A DNA stretch of 22,426 bases. Origin: an uncultured Eubacterium sp. (lineage in GTDB: Bacteria; Bacillota; Clostridia; Lachnospirales; Lachnospiraceae). The DNA lies in NCBI GenBank assembly GCA_934317205.1, contig CAKREL010000032.1:1-22426 (forward strand), written 5' to 3'. Of this stretch, positions 13,497-21,896 are shown in pieces (position 1 is the first letter of the stretch; each line of letters begins with the position of its first letter). A program made the translations under genes and the position numbers. The notes beneath the pieces are model-generated. The model was not told where the DNA came from. It did no database searches and saw only the letters and a program-made list of their open reading frames with translations.

Positions 13497-14771
13497 ATGA
13501 ACAAGTTACTTGCAAAAATTGGCTTGGGCGAAAAAATGTCCAAAAACTTTCTGGCAATCCTGATTGTTGCTTTTGGAGGTGCAATTATCTATGGATTACC
13601 GTATTTCCGTTTTGACTACTATGATGTTTATCTGGAAACTTACCACCTGACTAATACACAGATGGGTGTTTTCGGAAGCGTACTTGGAGTTTTCGGAATG
13701 ATTTCTTACTTATTTGGTGGTGTCGTAGCTGACCGTATTTCCACACGAATTATCCTGACAGTATCTTTGATCGGAACAGGTCTCGGTGGATTCTTACATC
13801 TGCTTCCACTTGGCTTTAAAGCACTTGTATGTCTGTATGCATTCTGGGGAATCAGTTCTTTGTTTGCATTCTGGCCGGCTTGTGTAAAAGCAGTTCGTAT
13901 CCTTTCAGATTCCGGAGATCAGGGAAAAGCGTTCGGTTTCTTTGAAGGTGGAAGAGGTATCGCTGCTGCTCTGATGGCAATCGCTGCTGTTGCTGCATTC
14001 AGAATTGGTGCTGGAAAAATGGAAAACCAGGCACAGGGTATGAGATATGTTATTATTTTCTATTCTGTACTGACAATTGTAATGGGTATTCTTGCATTCT
14101 TTACAGTAAAAGATCAGAAAATGGAAGCCAGCGAGAGAATTTCTTTCAAAGGAATTGGAGAGGTTCTGAAACTTCCGGCAGTTTGGATCATCGCATTTGT
14201 TACATTCTGCAACTATGTATTTACACTGTCTCTTTACTACTTCACACCATATGCAACAAGTATCCTTGGCGCAACTGTAACATTCGCAGCTACACTTGCA
14301 GCAATGAAGAGATGGTTCTCTCTGTTTGGTAATGTTGGTGGTGGTTTCATCACAGATAAAGTAGGTACAGGAAGAATGTTACTGATCTCCTTTATCGTTA
14401 TGGCTGCAGGTACTCTGGGAATCGTACTCCTTCCGACAAATGCAGGAAGTATCATTGCATTTACAATTCTGTTTATTGTAATTTACATTTTCTATAACGT
14501 AAACTACGCAATGACATGGGCAATGATGGATGAAGGTGCTATTCCGGAGAAATACTCTGGTACAGCTGCAGGTATTATTTCAACCATCGGATTCCTTCCG
14601 GAAATCTTCTGCTCTCTGTTAGCAGGATCACTGATCGATGGTCATCCGGGCGTAACAGGATACAGACAGTATTTTGGATTCCTGATCGCAATGCTTGTTT
14701 TAGGTGTTGTTTTCGTATGTATCTGGATGAAATTTTTGAAAAAAAGAAAAGCAAAGGAAACAGATAAATAA
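13497..14771 (+). CDS. MFS transporter
   Basis: A 424-residue major facilitator superfamily transporter with 12 predicted membrane segments. The loop 2-3 signature GGVVADRISTRI and GKAFGFFEGGRGIAAALMA in helix 5 are visible, with a short basic C-terminal tail (KKRKAKETDK). AAAAGGAG lies 7-8 bases before the ATG, a strong ribosome-binding site. It sits between the M32-like and PepX-like genes (24 bases after one, 1 base before the other). Codon choice looks more biased to frequent codons than in the first MFS gene, suggesting higher expression. Substrate unknown; peptide or amino-acid transport is inferred from neighbours. Confidence 0.85.
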   Translation: MNKLLAKIGLGEKMSKNFLAILIVAFGGAIIYGLPYFRFDYYDVYLETYHLTNTQMGVFGSVLGVFGMISYLFGGVVADRISTRIILTVSLIGTGLGGFLHLLPLGFKALVCLYAFWGISSLFAFWPACVKAVRILSDSGDQGKAFGFFEGGRGIAAALMAIAAVAAFRIGAGKMENQAQGMRYVIIFYSVLTIVMGILAFFTVKDQKMEASERISFKGIGEVLKLPAVWIIAFVTFCNYVFTLSLYYFTPYATSILGATVTFAATLAAMKRWFSLFGNVGGGFITDKVGTGRMLLISFIVMAAGTLGIVLLPTNAGSIIAFTILFIVIYIFYNVNYAMTWAMMDEGAIPEKYSGTAAGIISTIGFLPEIFCSLLAGSLIDGHPGVTGYRQYFGFLIAMLVLGVVFVCIWMKFLKKRKAKETDK

Positions 14772-14772
14772 T

Positions 14773-16644
14773 ATGAATCAAAAACCTTATATCATAGAAA
14801 AAGTATATGTTGAAACACCGGTAGATACCGATGGTGATGGAAAAAAAGATCTCATTGCCGTATATCTCAGACTTCCGAAAGAAGTAGAGGAAGGCAAGAA
14901 AGTTCCGGCAATTTATGTTGCAAATCCATATATGCTGACATGTAACGAAGACTGGTATGTGCCGCACAATGTAGATTGTGAAGTGAAAGCTTTTCCGGCA
15001 CAGGATATCAAAGAAGAAGATATCTGCTTCGATTATGAGGCTTATGAGAAAAAAATTACATCCGCTGCATTTGAGGAACGTCCGACGATGGGGTGTGTAG
15101 AGCATGCTCCAATTGACGCAGAACCGGAATTTGAATGTGTATGCGAAGCATATGAATATTTCAATGAAAGAGGCTATGCGACTGTTCTTTGTGGTGGTCT
15201 CGGAACCCGTGATTCAGAAGGATTTACACTGACCGGATCCAGAGAAGAAGTACTTGCATTCAAATCTGTTATTGACTGGCTGAATGGCAGATGCCGCGCA
15301 TTTACTAACAAGACAGACAATATTGAAATTTTGGCATCCTGGTGTACAGGAAGCGTGGCAATGACAGCAAAATCCTATCTTGGTACCATGTGTATCGGTG
15401 TAGCTGCAACAGGAGTAGAAGGGCTTAAAACAATTATTCCGGAAGCAGCCATTTCCAACTGGTATGCATATTATCGTACAGGAGGATTGAATCTTCCGGC
15501 TATTGGCTGGCAGGGAGATGACGTGAATATTCTTGCAAAATACTGTTTCAGCCGTGCAAAAGATCCAGAAGATTATGAAAGTATCAAAGAAGCATATGCA
15601 AAAGCTCAGGAAGAAATGATCCAGGCACAGGATCGTGCAAGCGGAAATTATAACCGTTTCTGGGATGAACGCAATTACCTGAATCTGGTTGATAAAATCA
15701 AAGCATCTGTTTTTATTGTTCACGGAATCAATGACTGGAATGTAAAGACAAATCAGTGTATTCCGTTCTTTGAGGCACTGGAGAAACAGGGAATTCCTGC
15801 AAAGATGATGTTGCATCAGGGTGAGCATGTTTATATCCACACATTAAAAGATTCCAATATGCTTGATATTATGTATCGCTGGCTGGAGCATTATCTGAAA
15901 GGGGTAGATAATGGTATTGAGAAAGAGCCTGCAGTTCTGGTAGAGAGCGGCAGTGACCAGTCCGTATGGATGGCATCTGATACATTTCCACCGAAAGGAT
16001 GGGAGGCAGAGACATTCCCAATCAGTGAAACAGGTGAAGGCGTGATCGTGGATGATCTTTCCAGCACTGTTTATGACAGATCAGCAGATAATCTTGGGGA
16101 ATGGCTTGATGAACTTGTATTAAATGAGGACGCTGAGTACAAAAACCGTATAAAATATATCTGGGATCCGTTTGCTGAAAAAGGAACATCTGCTCATACA
16201 AAAGAGGCAGGGGAGAATATCAGAATCTCCGGTACAGTAAAAGTATCCTTCGATGCTGCAATCGATCGGGAAACAGCTATCCTGAGTGCTATGCTGGTTG
16301 ATCTGGGGGAAGCAAAGCGTATTACCGCAGAAGAGATCAAACATCCAGACGGAACATATTCCTTTGGTCTTGAGGCAGAACCTTCAAAATATAAGGTGAT
16401 TTCCCGCGGATGGATAAATGCACAGAACAGATCCTGCATCTGGAAAAAGGAAGAGATCAAACCGGGTGTATCTTATCATTATGAGATTGATATGGTTCCG
16501 ACTGATCACGTTCTGGACGAAGGACATGAACTCGCATTGATCCTTTATGGTATTGATGCACAGGCGACACAGAGACCGGATACAGTAACAACGATTACCG
16601 TAGACCAGGCAAGCATTCATGCAATTGTGCCAATCATCAGATAG
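14773..16644 (+). CDS. Xaa-Pro dipeptidyl-peptidase-like S15 hydrolase, short form
   Basis: A 623-residue alpha/beta hydrolase of peptidase family S15, expected to release X-Pro dipeptides from peptide N-termini. The triad is visible: Ser201 in AMTAKSYLGT, Asp321 in HGINDWN and His352 in HQGEHVY. The spacing (120 and 31 residues) nearly equals that of lactococcal PepX. GVEGLKTIIPEAAISNWYAYYR is characteristic of PepX. The long N-terminal domain of the roughly 760-residue lactic enzymes is absent, and a jelly-roll C-terminal domain (about residues 385-623) is present. No signal peptide, so cytoplasmic. The start is one base after the MFS stop, with AAAGGA about 14 bases upstream, so coupling is likely. 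Last gene of the operon. An acyl-ester hydrolase role within the CocE/PepX family is an alternative. Confidence 0.85.
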   Translation: MNQKPYIIEKVYVETPVDTDGDGKKDLIAVYLRLPKEVEEGKKVPAIYVANPYMLTCNEDWYVPHNVDCEVKAFPAQDIKEEDICFDYEAYEKKITSAAFEERPTMGCVEHAPIDAEPEFECVCEAYEYFNERGYATVLCGGLGTRDSEGFTLTGSREEVLAFKSVIDWLNGRCRAFTNKTDNIEILASWCTGSVAMTAKSYLGTMCIGVAATGVEGLKTIIPEAAISNWYAYYRTGGLNLPAIGWQGDDVNILAKYCFSRAKDPEDYESIKEAYAKAQEEMIQAQDRASGNYNRFWDERNYLNLVDKIKASVFIVHGINDWNVKTNQCIPFFEALEKQGIPAKMMLHQGEHVYIHTLKDSNMLDIMYRWLEHYLKGVDNGIEKEPAVLVESGSDQSVWMASDTFPPKGWEAETFPISETGEGVIVDDLSSTVYDRSADNLGEWLDELVLNEDAEYKNRIKYIWDPFAEKGTSAHTKEAGENIRISGTVKVSFDAAIDRETAILSAMLVDLGEAKRITAEEIKHPDGTYSFGLEAEPSKYKVISRGWINAQNRSCIWKKEEIKPGVSYHYEIDMVPTDHVLDEGHELALILYGIDAQATQRPDTVTTITVDQASIHAIVPIIR

Positions 16645-16659
16645 AATAACTGTATTTTT

Positions 16660-16697
16660 AAGAACGACTGACCGTTTTTTGCGGCAGTCGTTCTTTT
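16660..16697 (+). terminator. Intrinsic terminator of the peptide operon
   Basis: AAGAACGACTG (16660-16670) pairs perfectly with CAGTCGTTCTT (16685-16695), and inner CCG/CGG pairs shorten the loop. A short T run follows (16694-16697). Confidence 0.8.
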
Positions 16698-16807
16698 ATT
16701 TTCCCCTGCGCTTTTGATGATTTCATTATATGATATAAAATAAAAAAAGTAAAACGAATGTATCTGTGCAATACATTAAGTAAAACTTAAGGATATATGT
16801 GTTTTAT

Positions 16808-17593
16808 CTATTCTATGGTTGATATACCACGGATAAAAATATCACTGGATAGTTTTACAATTTCCTCATCAGTATATTGACGGTCAACGCCGATAATAAT
16901 TTTATATTGGACTGCAAATGCAAATAATGAGCCGACATATGTTTTTGCTGCCAGATATAAATCAATGTCAGGTCGCAGCTGAAGTTTAAATTTTTCCAGA
17001 CAATCTGCCACACATTGTGCTACATAACCGATACCATTTTTATGGTACATGTTACTGATTTCAGGATGTTTATTAGAATCTCGGATAATTGTTCTTGTAA
17101 ATGCAATTCGTTCTGGTGTGTCAAAAATGGACATATATGCAATGCCAATTTTTTCAATGGCAGACTTCAAATTACAATTGTCAATTTCTGGCTTAATTGT
17201 TGTAAAATTAAAATGAAACGGAGTATCTTTCATGACGGCAGAGAACAGTTCTTCTTTATTTTCAAAGTACTGATATAATGTGGCTTTGGAATAGCCAATT
17301 TGTCTGGCAATCATATCCATGGAAGTTCCGTCAAATCCCTTTTCTCCAAATAATAGTAAAGCTGCCCGTAAAATAGTATTTCTTTTATTATCCAGTTCAG
17401 GATGGAGATTTTTTACTTCTGGAATACCAAGTGAATCAAATAAATCTTTTTTTCCATCAAAATACAGATAAATAGTTGCGGGTGAAACACCGGCTGCTTT
17501 GGCAATGTCAGTTATTTTTGTTTCTTTATATCCTTTTTCCATGAAAACATCTCTGGCTACTTTTACAATTACTGCTTTTTTGTCTGTTTCCAA
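16808..17593 (-). CDS. TetR-family regulator with two tandem HTH domains
   Basis: A 261-residue regulator. Two complete TetR N-terminal HTH domains are in tandem: about residues 7-53 (KITDIAKAAGVSPATIYLYF) and 71-117 (TSMDMIARQIGYSKATLYQYF). A helical ligand domain follows. Ordinary TetR proteins have one HTH and about 190-210 residues; the extra length equals one HTH module. I place the start at TTG 17593, 7 bases after AAAGGGGG; the ATG at 17614 has no ribosome-binding site upstream. It lies on the same strand about 320 bases downstream of the TRAP operon and is its likely regulator. The operon promoter carries two different palindromes that could each suit one HTH. No strong terminator is seen after it. 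Confidence 0.85.
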   Translation of the reverse strand: METDKKAVIVKVARDVFMEKGYKETKITDIAKAAGVSPATIYLYFDGKKDLFDSLGIPEVKNLHPELDNKRNTILRAALLLFGEKGFDGTSMDMIARQIGYSKATLYQYFENKEELFSAVMKDTPFHFNFTTIKPEIDNCNLKSAIEKIGIAYMSIFDTPERIAFTRTIIRDSNKHPEISNMYHKNGIGYVAQCVADCLEKFKLQLRPDIDLYLAAKTYVGSLFAFAVQYKIIIGVDRQYTDEEIVKLSSDIFIRGISTIE

Positions 17594-17867
17594 AATAGAG
17601 CCCCCTTTATTCATATATGTACTTTTATAAGTTGTTTAAGTGAGAGCGTACATAATTAACACTAAATATAATTGTACGTATCAGTTTATAGGTTTTCAGC
17701 GAGACTGTCAAGAATACGAAGGGAACAAAAATGGGAAATTTATTAAAAAAGTATATGAGACAATGAGCGAAAGAGAGTCAGAAATGTGTTTGTACGGTTA
17801 TGGCAAATAGCGAAAGTATTGATTGATGAAATCGTGATATTATGAAGAAATAGCCTGAAATTTATCA
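17594..17867. other. Intergenic region upstream of the tetR-like gene
   Basis: About 270 bases without a supportable gene. CGTACA (17647-17652) and TGTACG (17673-17678) form an inverted repeat in an AT-rich stretch, a possible site for regulation of the TetR gene. Very short plus-strand frames occur near 17731-17820, but they are interrupted by stops. No promoter hexamers are convincing. Confidence 0.4.
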
Positions 17868-17894
17868 GACTCTGGCAGTATAACCGCCAGAGTC
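17868..17894 (-). terminator. Stem-loop at the end of the TRAP operon
   Basis: GACTCTGGC (17868-17876) and GCCAGAGTC (17886-17894) form a perfect 9-bp stem with a 9-base loop, about 20 bases past the dctM stop. On the minus strand the stem is followed by TGATAAATTT, a poor T run. Termination may therefore be partial and allow readthrough into the TetR gene. Confidence 0.55.
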
Positions 17895-17914
17895 ATTAAA
17901 ACCTATCCTATATA

Positions 17915-19216
17915 TCATTGTCCCAGTAACTGAGGGAGAATCAGTGAAATCTGTGGGATATAAGTAATTAGGAATAATCCAAGGACATATAGTCCGATAA
18001 AAGGAAGTACAGATTTAGCAACATCGCTCATGCTAACTTTCAGTACACTCTGTGATACAAAAATGTTTAAACCAAATGGTGGAGTAAACATTCCGATTGA
18101 AAGATTCACAGTAAAAATGATGCCTAATTGTAGTGGACTGATTCCGAGTGAAACTGCAGTGCCAAGTAACATCGGTGCAAAAATAAGAATGGCTGCGCTG
18201 CTGTCAAAGAAACATCCAACAATTAACAATACGATATTTAAAATGAGCAGAAAACCAATTTTTCCAACTCCGGAGAACATACCCTGGATCAGAAGTGGAA
18301 GTTGGGCAATCGTTGCTGCCTGAGCAAAAGCAGTGCTGACTGCAATTAAAATAAAAATCTGAGCAGTTGTTTTGGCAGAATCTTTGAAAATTCCCATCAG
18401 ATTTGAAGGCTTTAAATCTTTATATACGAAAAATGCTACAATAAATGAATATAAAGCGGCAATTGCCCCCGATTCTGTTGGGGTACAAAGACCAGAATAA
18501 ATACCGCCAAGTACAATAACTGGAAGCAGCAGTACAAGGATACCTTCTTTAAATGCTTTCTTTATTGTGAGATTCTGAATATCATCTTCGCGGTTATCGT
18601 TTACTGCGGAAGTAGCAAATGCATTTTCTTTGCATACAATAAACAGATACACAGCAACAATGGCAACCAGTACGATTCCAGGAAGGAATCCGCAAATAAA
18701 CAGGCGGCTGATAGATGTTTCTGTTGCAACACCAAAAATGATAAGGGTGATGCTTGGCGGAATTACAGTACTAAGTGCTCCGGAAGATGTAATCAGTCCT
18801 AGAGAAAGCTTTTTTCCATGTGCTTCTTTTAACGGTTCATAAACGACTTTACCAAATGTTGCCGTAGCTGCCGGTGCAGATCCTGAGATGGCACCAAAGA
18901 TTGCATTTGCCACAAGACAGGCGATGGCAAGACCGCCACGGATATTTCTTAACAGAGCGATAAAAATATTAATCAGCCTTGTTCCGAGAGAGCTGGATGC
19001 AATGATACTTCCGGCAAGAATAAAGTATGGAACTGCCAGCAGTGAGGTTTTTGTACAGGCCTCAAAAATTCCGGTAAACAGGTTGGTCAGGTTCATGTGA
19101 TTTACAAATATCTGAAGATAAAGTGTTGCACCAAAAATAGCTACCCAGATTGGACAGTTCAGAGCAACTAGGATAAGTAAAATTACAACAACAGGGATTA
19201 AAATCTGTGCTAACAT
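17915..19216 (-). CDS. dctM: TRAP transporter large permease (DctM)
   Basis: The large membrane subunit of a tripartite ATP-independent periplasmic-type transporter, 433 residues with about 12 hydrophobic segments. Family-typical stretches are AVPYFILAGSIIASSSLGTRLI near residue 60, GAISGSAPAATATFG and IPPSITLIIFG near residues 110-165, PTESGAIAALYSF in the middle and MFTPPFGLNIFV near the C-terminus. It couples sodium or proton entry to solute uptake together with DctQ and the DctP lipoprotein encoded upstream. The ATG lies inside the last codons of dctQ (7-base overlap) with AAAGGAG upstream, so the two are translationally coupled. Last gene of the four-gene operon. Confidence 0.95.
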   Translation of the reverse strand: MLAQILIPVVVILLILVALNCPIWVAIFGATLYLQIFVNHMNLTNLFTGIFEACTKTSLLAVPYFILAGSIIASSSLGTRLINIFIALLRNIRGGLAIACLVANAIFGAISGSAPAATATFGKVVYEPLKEAHGKKLSLGLITSSGALSTVIPPSITLIIFGVATETSISRLFICGFLPGIVLVAIVAVYLFIVCKENAFATSAVNDNREDDIQNLTIKKAFKEGILVLLLPVIVLGGIYSGLCTPTESGAIAALYSFIVAFFVYKDLKPSNLMGIFKDSAKTTAQIFILIAVSTAFAQAATIAQLPLLIQGMFSGVGKIGFLLILNIVLLIVGCFFDSSAAILIFAPMLLGTAVSLGISPLQLGIIFTVNLSIGMFTPPFGLNIFVSQSVLKVSMSDVAKSVLPFIGLYVLGLFLITYIPQISLILPQLLGQ

Positions 19217-19701
19217 TGTTCAAACTCTCCTTTCCGGCAGACCAGTAATACGATCCAGCTTGCAAATGCAAGAATCATACTTGCGGTTACAATTCCATAA
19301 ATGTAAAATCTCGGAATTTGCATCACATTTGTTACAGAACCATAGCGATAAGCGGCACTGGTTACAATCAGACCGTATCGAATCAACATGCCATCAAAAA
19401 TCAGGGTGATGATTCCGCGGATATAAAGTACGATTTTTTTTATGACAGGATTTTTGACCGTTGTATTAAATATATCGATGGTTAGATGATTATCAGTATA
19501 TTCAAGATACCCCATTGCTATAAATATCATCAGTGCAATCAAATATACGCACATTTCGTCAGAAAAAGCAAATCCTGCACCTCTGGTAAATCTCAAAATG
19601 GCATTTACAGATGCCAACACGCCTGCCAGAGCGATAAAAATACCACAAATGGTGAGTGCAATATGATTCAACTTCATAAAAAATGATCCAATTTTTTCCA
19701 T
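19210..19701 (-). CDS. dctQ: TRAP transporter small permease (DctQ)
   Basis: The small four-helix membrane subunit (163 residues) of the TRAP transporter. The typical pattern of a first helix, then RFTRGAGFAFSDEMCVYLIALMIF and DNHLTIDIF, then two more helices is visible. GAGGAG precedes the ATG by about 8 bases. It lies 29 bases after the dctP stop and overlaps dctM. It probably bridges the binding protein and the large permease. Confidence 0.9.
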   Translation of the reverse strand: MEKIGSFFMKLNHIALTICGIFIALAGVLASVNAILRFTRGAGFAFSDEMCVYLIALMIFIAMGYLEYTDNHLTIDIFNTTVKNPVIKKIVLYIRGIITLIFDGMLIRYGLIVTSAAYRYGSVTNVMQIPRFYIYGIVTASMILAFASWIVLLVCRKGEFEQC

Positions 19702-19730
19702 AGTCTTTTCTCCTCTACTGTTTTAAAAAA

Positions 19731-20777
19731 CTATTTAGTATAATTCAAAATCATTTCAGAAAGTTCATGGTAGATTTCGCTGTTTTCTTCGCTTTCATTT
19801 ATGAAACTATCTGTTACTGACTCTGATTTTTCTTTTAATTCAGTAATTAATGCATCATTCGGCTCAACTATTTCAACACCAAGATCCTGTAATGCCTGTA
19901 AACTTCCATTATACTGTTTTTCAACATAAGGAATTTCCTGAGTACGGATGATATCATTTGCAGTATTTATCAACAGTTCCTGATAGTCCTTCGGAAGCTT
20001 GTCAAACCAGTCCTTTCCAAAGCAGAATAGATTTGTCATCGGCGTATTCGGAATCTTATTTAAGTATTTTGCAGATGCTCCAAGACCTGTGGAGTTCATA
20101 AATAGTACGTCTGTTTCTACCCCATCTACAGTCCCATTTTCCAATGAAACAGAGATATCAGATGGATCCAGTGTCTGTGGAGATGCAGCATATGCATTCA
20201 GTTCTTTTTGGAGTGTGCGGCTTGGCAGACACCAGATTTTCTGGTTTTTCATGTCAGCAATGCTTTCATATTTTTTCTGTGATAAAATATAACGAGGGGT
20301 ATTTTTGAACCAGGCAGCTACCTTAAATCCATATTTTTCCAGATAGACATTTAATGGATTATCTGGTGTGTTCAAAATATCAAAAATTTGCTGACTATCT
20401 TCAAAGAAAAATGGAATATCTGTAACTGCGGATGCCGGTGCAAAGGAACAAAAATAAGATGATGGAATCATAACACCTTCAATACTGCCATCCTGTACAC
20501 CCTGAATCATTTGTGTTGCTGTTCCGAGCTGGCTGCTTGGATAAATTTCAACGATAATATCACCATTTGTTGCTTTTTCAATTGTTTCCTTATATTGTTC
20601 AGCTGTAAAATTTTGAAAATGCTTTCCGGCTGTTGGCATTCCGATTCGGACGATATAAGATGCTTTTGTAGTATCTTCTTTTTTTGTGGATGTGCCACTG
20701 TTATTTGTATTTCCACATCCAATAAGTCCGATGGCACAAATTGCAGCCAATAATACTCCCATAATTCGTTTTTTCAT
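19731..20777 (-). CDS. dctP: TRAP transporter substrate-binding lipoprotein (DctP)
   Basis: Extracellular solute receptor of 348 residues, anchored as a lipoprotein. The signal peptide MKKRIMGVLLAAICAIGLIG ends in a lipobox with Cys21, followed by a Ser/Thr/Asn-rich linker. The mature part matches the DctP family: SSQLGTATQMIQGVQDGSI, TDIPFFFED, and SLENGTVDGVETD. In most DctP proteins an Arg that holds the ligand carboxylate follows the KI of the middle strand. Here that stretch reads KI-Trp182-CLPS, so the canonical Arg seems to be Trp, by my eye alignment. This hints at an unusual ligand. GAGGAGG lies 6 bases before the ATG. It is second in the operon, directly after a decarboxylase-like amidohydrolase. 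Confidence 0.9.
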   Translation of the reverse strand: MKKRIMGVLLAAICAIGLIGCGNTNNSGTSTKKEDTTKASYIVRIGMPTAGKHFQNFTAEQYKETIEKATNGDIIVEIYPSSQLGTATQMIQGVQDGSIEGVMIPSSYFCSFAPASAVTDIPFFFEDSQQIFDILNTPDNPLNVYLEKYGFKVAAWFKNTPRYILSQKKYESIADMKNQKIWCLPSRTLQKELNAYAASPQTLDPSDISVSLENGTVDGVETDVLFMNSTGLGASAKYLNKIPNTPMTNLFCFGKDWFDKLPKDYQELLINTANDIIRTQEIPYVEKQYNGSLQALQDLGVEIVEPNDALITELKEKSESVTDSFINESEENSEIYHELSEMILNYTK

Positions 20778-20801
20778 AGCGACCTCCTCATTCTTCTTAT
20801 G

Positions 20802-21800
20802 TTAGGGTCTTATTATATGTAATTTGTTGATTGCATTTTTAAAGAAAATAGTCTCCCGTTCTTCTTGAGACATAGGAACTTCATCCAAAAATTTAGTCAT
20901 GAGATCAATATCTTCATAGGGATAATCACTACCAAAACAAATATGGTCTGCCCCAAGAACACTTTTAGTACATTGGAAAGCTTCTGGTGACATATTTCCG
21001 CTTGTCGTTACCAGAATGTTGTGCTCAAAATAATATCGTAGCGTTTGTTTGGATTTGATTTTGGAATTTGGAATAAAAGTGAGACGGTTATCCATACGAT
21101 CCAATAAAAATGGAATTGCCTCACCCAGATGTCCTAGTACAACTTTCAAATCTGGAATTTCATCGAACAGACCGGAAACGACCATTTTGGTCAATGTTGT
21201 AATCGTATCGATTGTAAAACCAAGTCCCGGACCTGCCAGAGTAAATCCATACATTCCGATTTTGTCATCATCTGGAAGTTGTGGATGGATATAAACATAA
21301 ATACCCAGTTCCGCAGCTTTTTCGAAAATTGGACGATACAGTTCTTCATCTGGTGAATGTTTTCCATAATTTGAGTGTGTATGCCATGCTACAAATCCAT
21401 ATTCTTTTACGCATTTTTCCAGTTCCTTACATGCTTCCTGAGGGTCATTTACTGGTAAAATTGCACTTCCAAGATACAAGCCAGGATAATGTTTTGTCAA
21501 CTCGTATAATGCTTTATTTGTTTTTCGACAAACGTCAATGCTTTGCGGAAGATCTAATTGTTCTGGCCCTGGAGAACAGCTGATGACAGCTGTTGTAATT
21601 CCGTTTTTTTCCATCTTTTTTTTACGCGTTTCCCCTACGTCAAGCAGGAGTGGTAATAATTTTTCCTGTGGCATATCGATTAAATCTGTCCATTGGATGC
21701 TACTATGATCAGACGTGCAATATGGTGGTTCTGTTCGTTCTGCCAGAGCATTAATTACGCATTGATCATAGAAATGATTTTCAAGATCAATTTTTAACAT
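20802..21800 (-). CDS. Amidohydrolase-2 family protein resembling gamma-resorcylate/5-carboxyvanillate decarboxylases
   Basis: A cytoplasmic TIM-barrel enzyme of 332 residues. Its N-terminal metal motif is Glu7-x-His9 (LENHF), the ExH form of the gamma-resorcylate decarboxylase branch rather than the HxH of hydrolases. Other matching residues are His172 in IHPQLP, His224 in LGHLGEAIPFLLDRMDNR and Asp292 in FGSDYPYE. SGLFDEIPDLKVVLGHLGE and ILVTTSGNM also resemble that branch. A nonoxidative decarboxylase (or hydratase) of an aromatic or cyclic acid is inferred; the true substrate is unknown. First gene of the operon with a TRAP transporter, suggesting uptake followed by decarboxylation. CCTCCT complement (21809-21814) is the ribosome-binding site, 8 bases from ATG 21800. 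Confidence 0.85.
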   Translation of the reverse strand: MLKIDLENHFYDQCVINALAERTEPPYCTSDHSSIQWTDLIDMPQEKLLPLLLDVGETRKKKMEKNGITTAVISCSPGPEQLDLPQSIDVCRKTNKALYELTKHYPGLYLGSAILPVNDPQEACKELEKCVKEYGFVAWHTHSNYGKHSPDEELYRPIFEKAAELGIYVYIHPQLPDDDKIGMYGFTLAGPGLGFTIDTITTLTKMVVSGLFDEIPDLKVVLGHLGEAIPFLLDRMDNRLTFIPNSKIKSKQTLRYYFEHNILVTTSGNMSPEAFQCTKSVLGADHICFGSDYPYEDIDLMTKFLDEVPMSQEERETIFFKNAINKLHIIRP

Positions 21801-21843
21801 ATATCGTTCCTCCTCATGTTAGAGTGGTGTAAAATAAATAATT

Positions 21844-21857
21844 ACCAAACGTTCGGT
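21844..21857. promoter_or_regulatory. Operator-like palindrome 1 of the TRAP operon
   Basis: ACCAAACGTTCGGT is a 14-bp palindrome with one mismatched pair, centred on AACGTT. It covers roughly +4 to +18 of the predicted minus-strand transcript, so binding there would act as a roadblock. The pattern is typical of TetR-family sites. Confidence 0.6.
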
Positions 21858-21867
21858 TTATATTCAT

Positions 21868-21896
21868 ATAATAATATTTACTGACCAGTGAGTCAA
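21868..21896 (-). promoter_or_regulatory. Promoter of the decarboxylase-TRAP operon
   Basis: On the minus strand TTGACT (21896-21891), a 17-base spacer and TATTAT (21873-21868) form a near-consensus sigma-A promoter. The predicted start is near 21861, about 60 bases before the ATG. The promoter is overlapped by one palindrome and followed by another. Confidence 0.7.
21878..21895. promoter_or_regulatory. Operator-like palindrome 2 of the TRAP operon
   Basis: TTACTGACCAGTGAGTCA follows the symmetric pattern ACTnACnnGTnAGT. It overlaps the -35 hexamer and much of the spacer on the minus strand, a classical repressor position. Its sequence is unrelated to the palindrome at 21844-21857. Confidence 0.55.

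Noticed and set aside
10618..14771. The two MFS genes as a tandem duplication
   Set aside because: Their sequences share only general MFS features and differ in loop signatures and codon use.
15214..15840. Minus-strand open frame opposite the PepX-like gene
   Set aside because: Antisense shadow of the S15 coding region. The Cys- and Phe-rich composition is typical of reversed codons.
17731..17820. Tiny overlapping plus-strand frames (MGNLLKKYMRQ, then MSERESEMCLYGYGK)
   Set aside because: The first has a plausible ribosome-binding site, but the products are 11 and 15 residues and match nothing I know. Chance is more likely.
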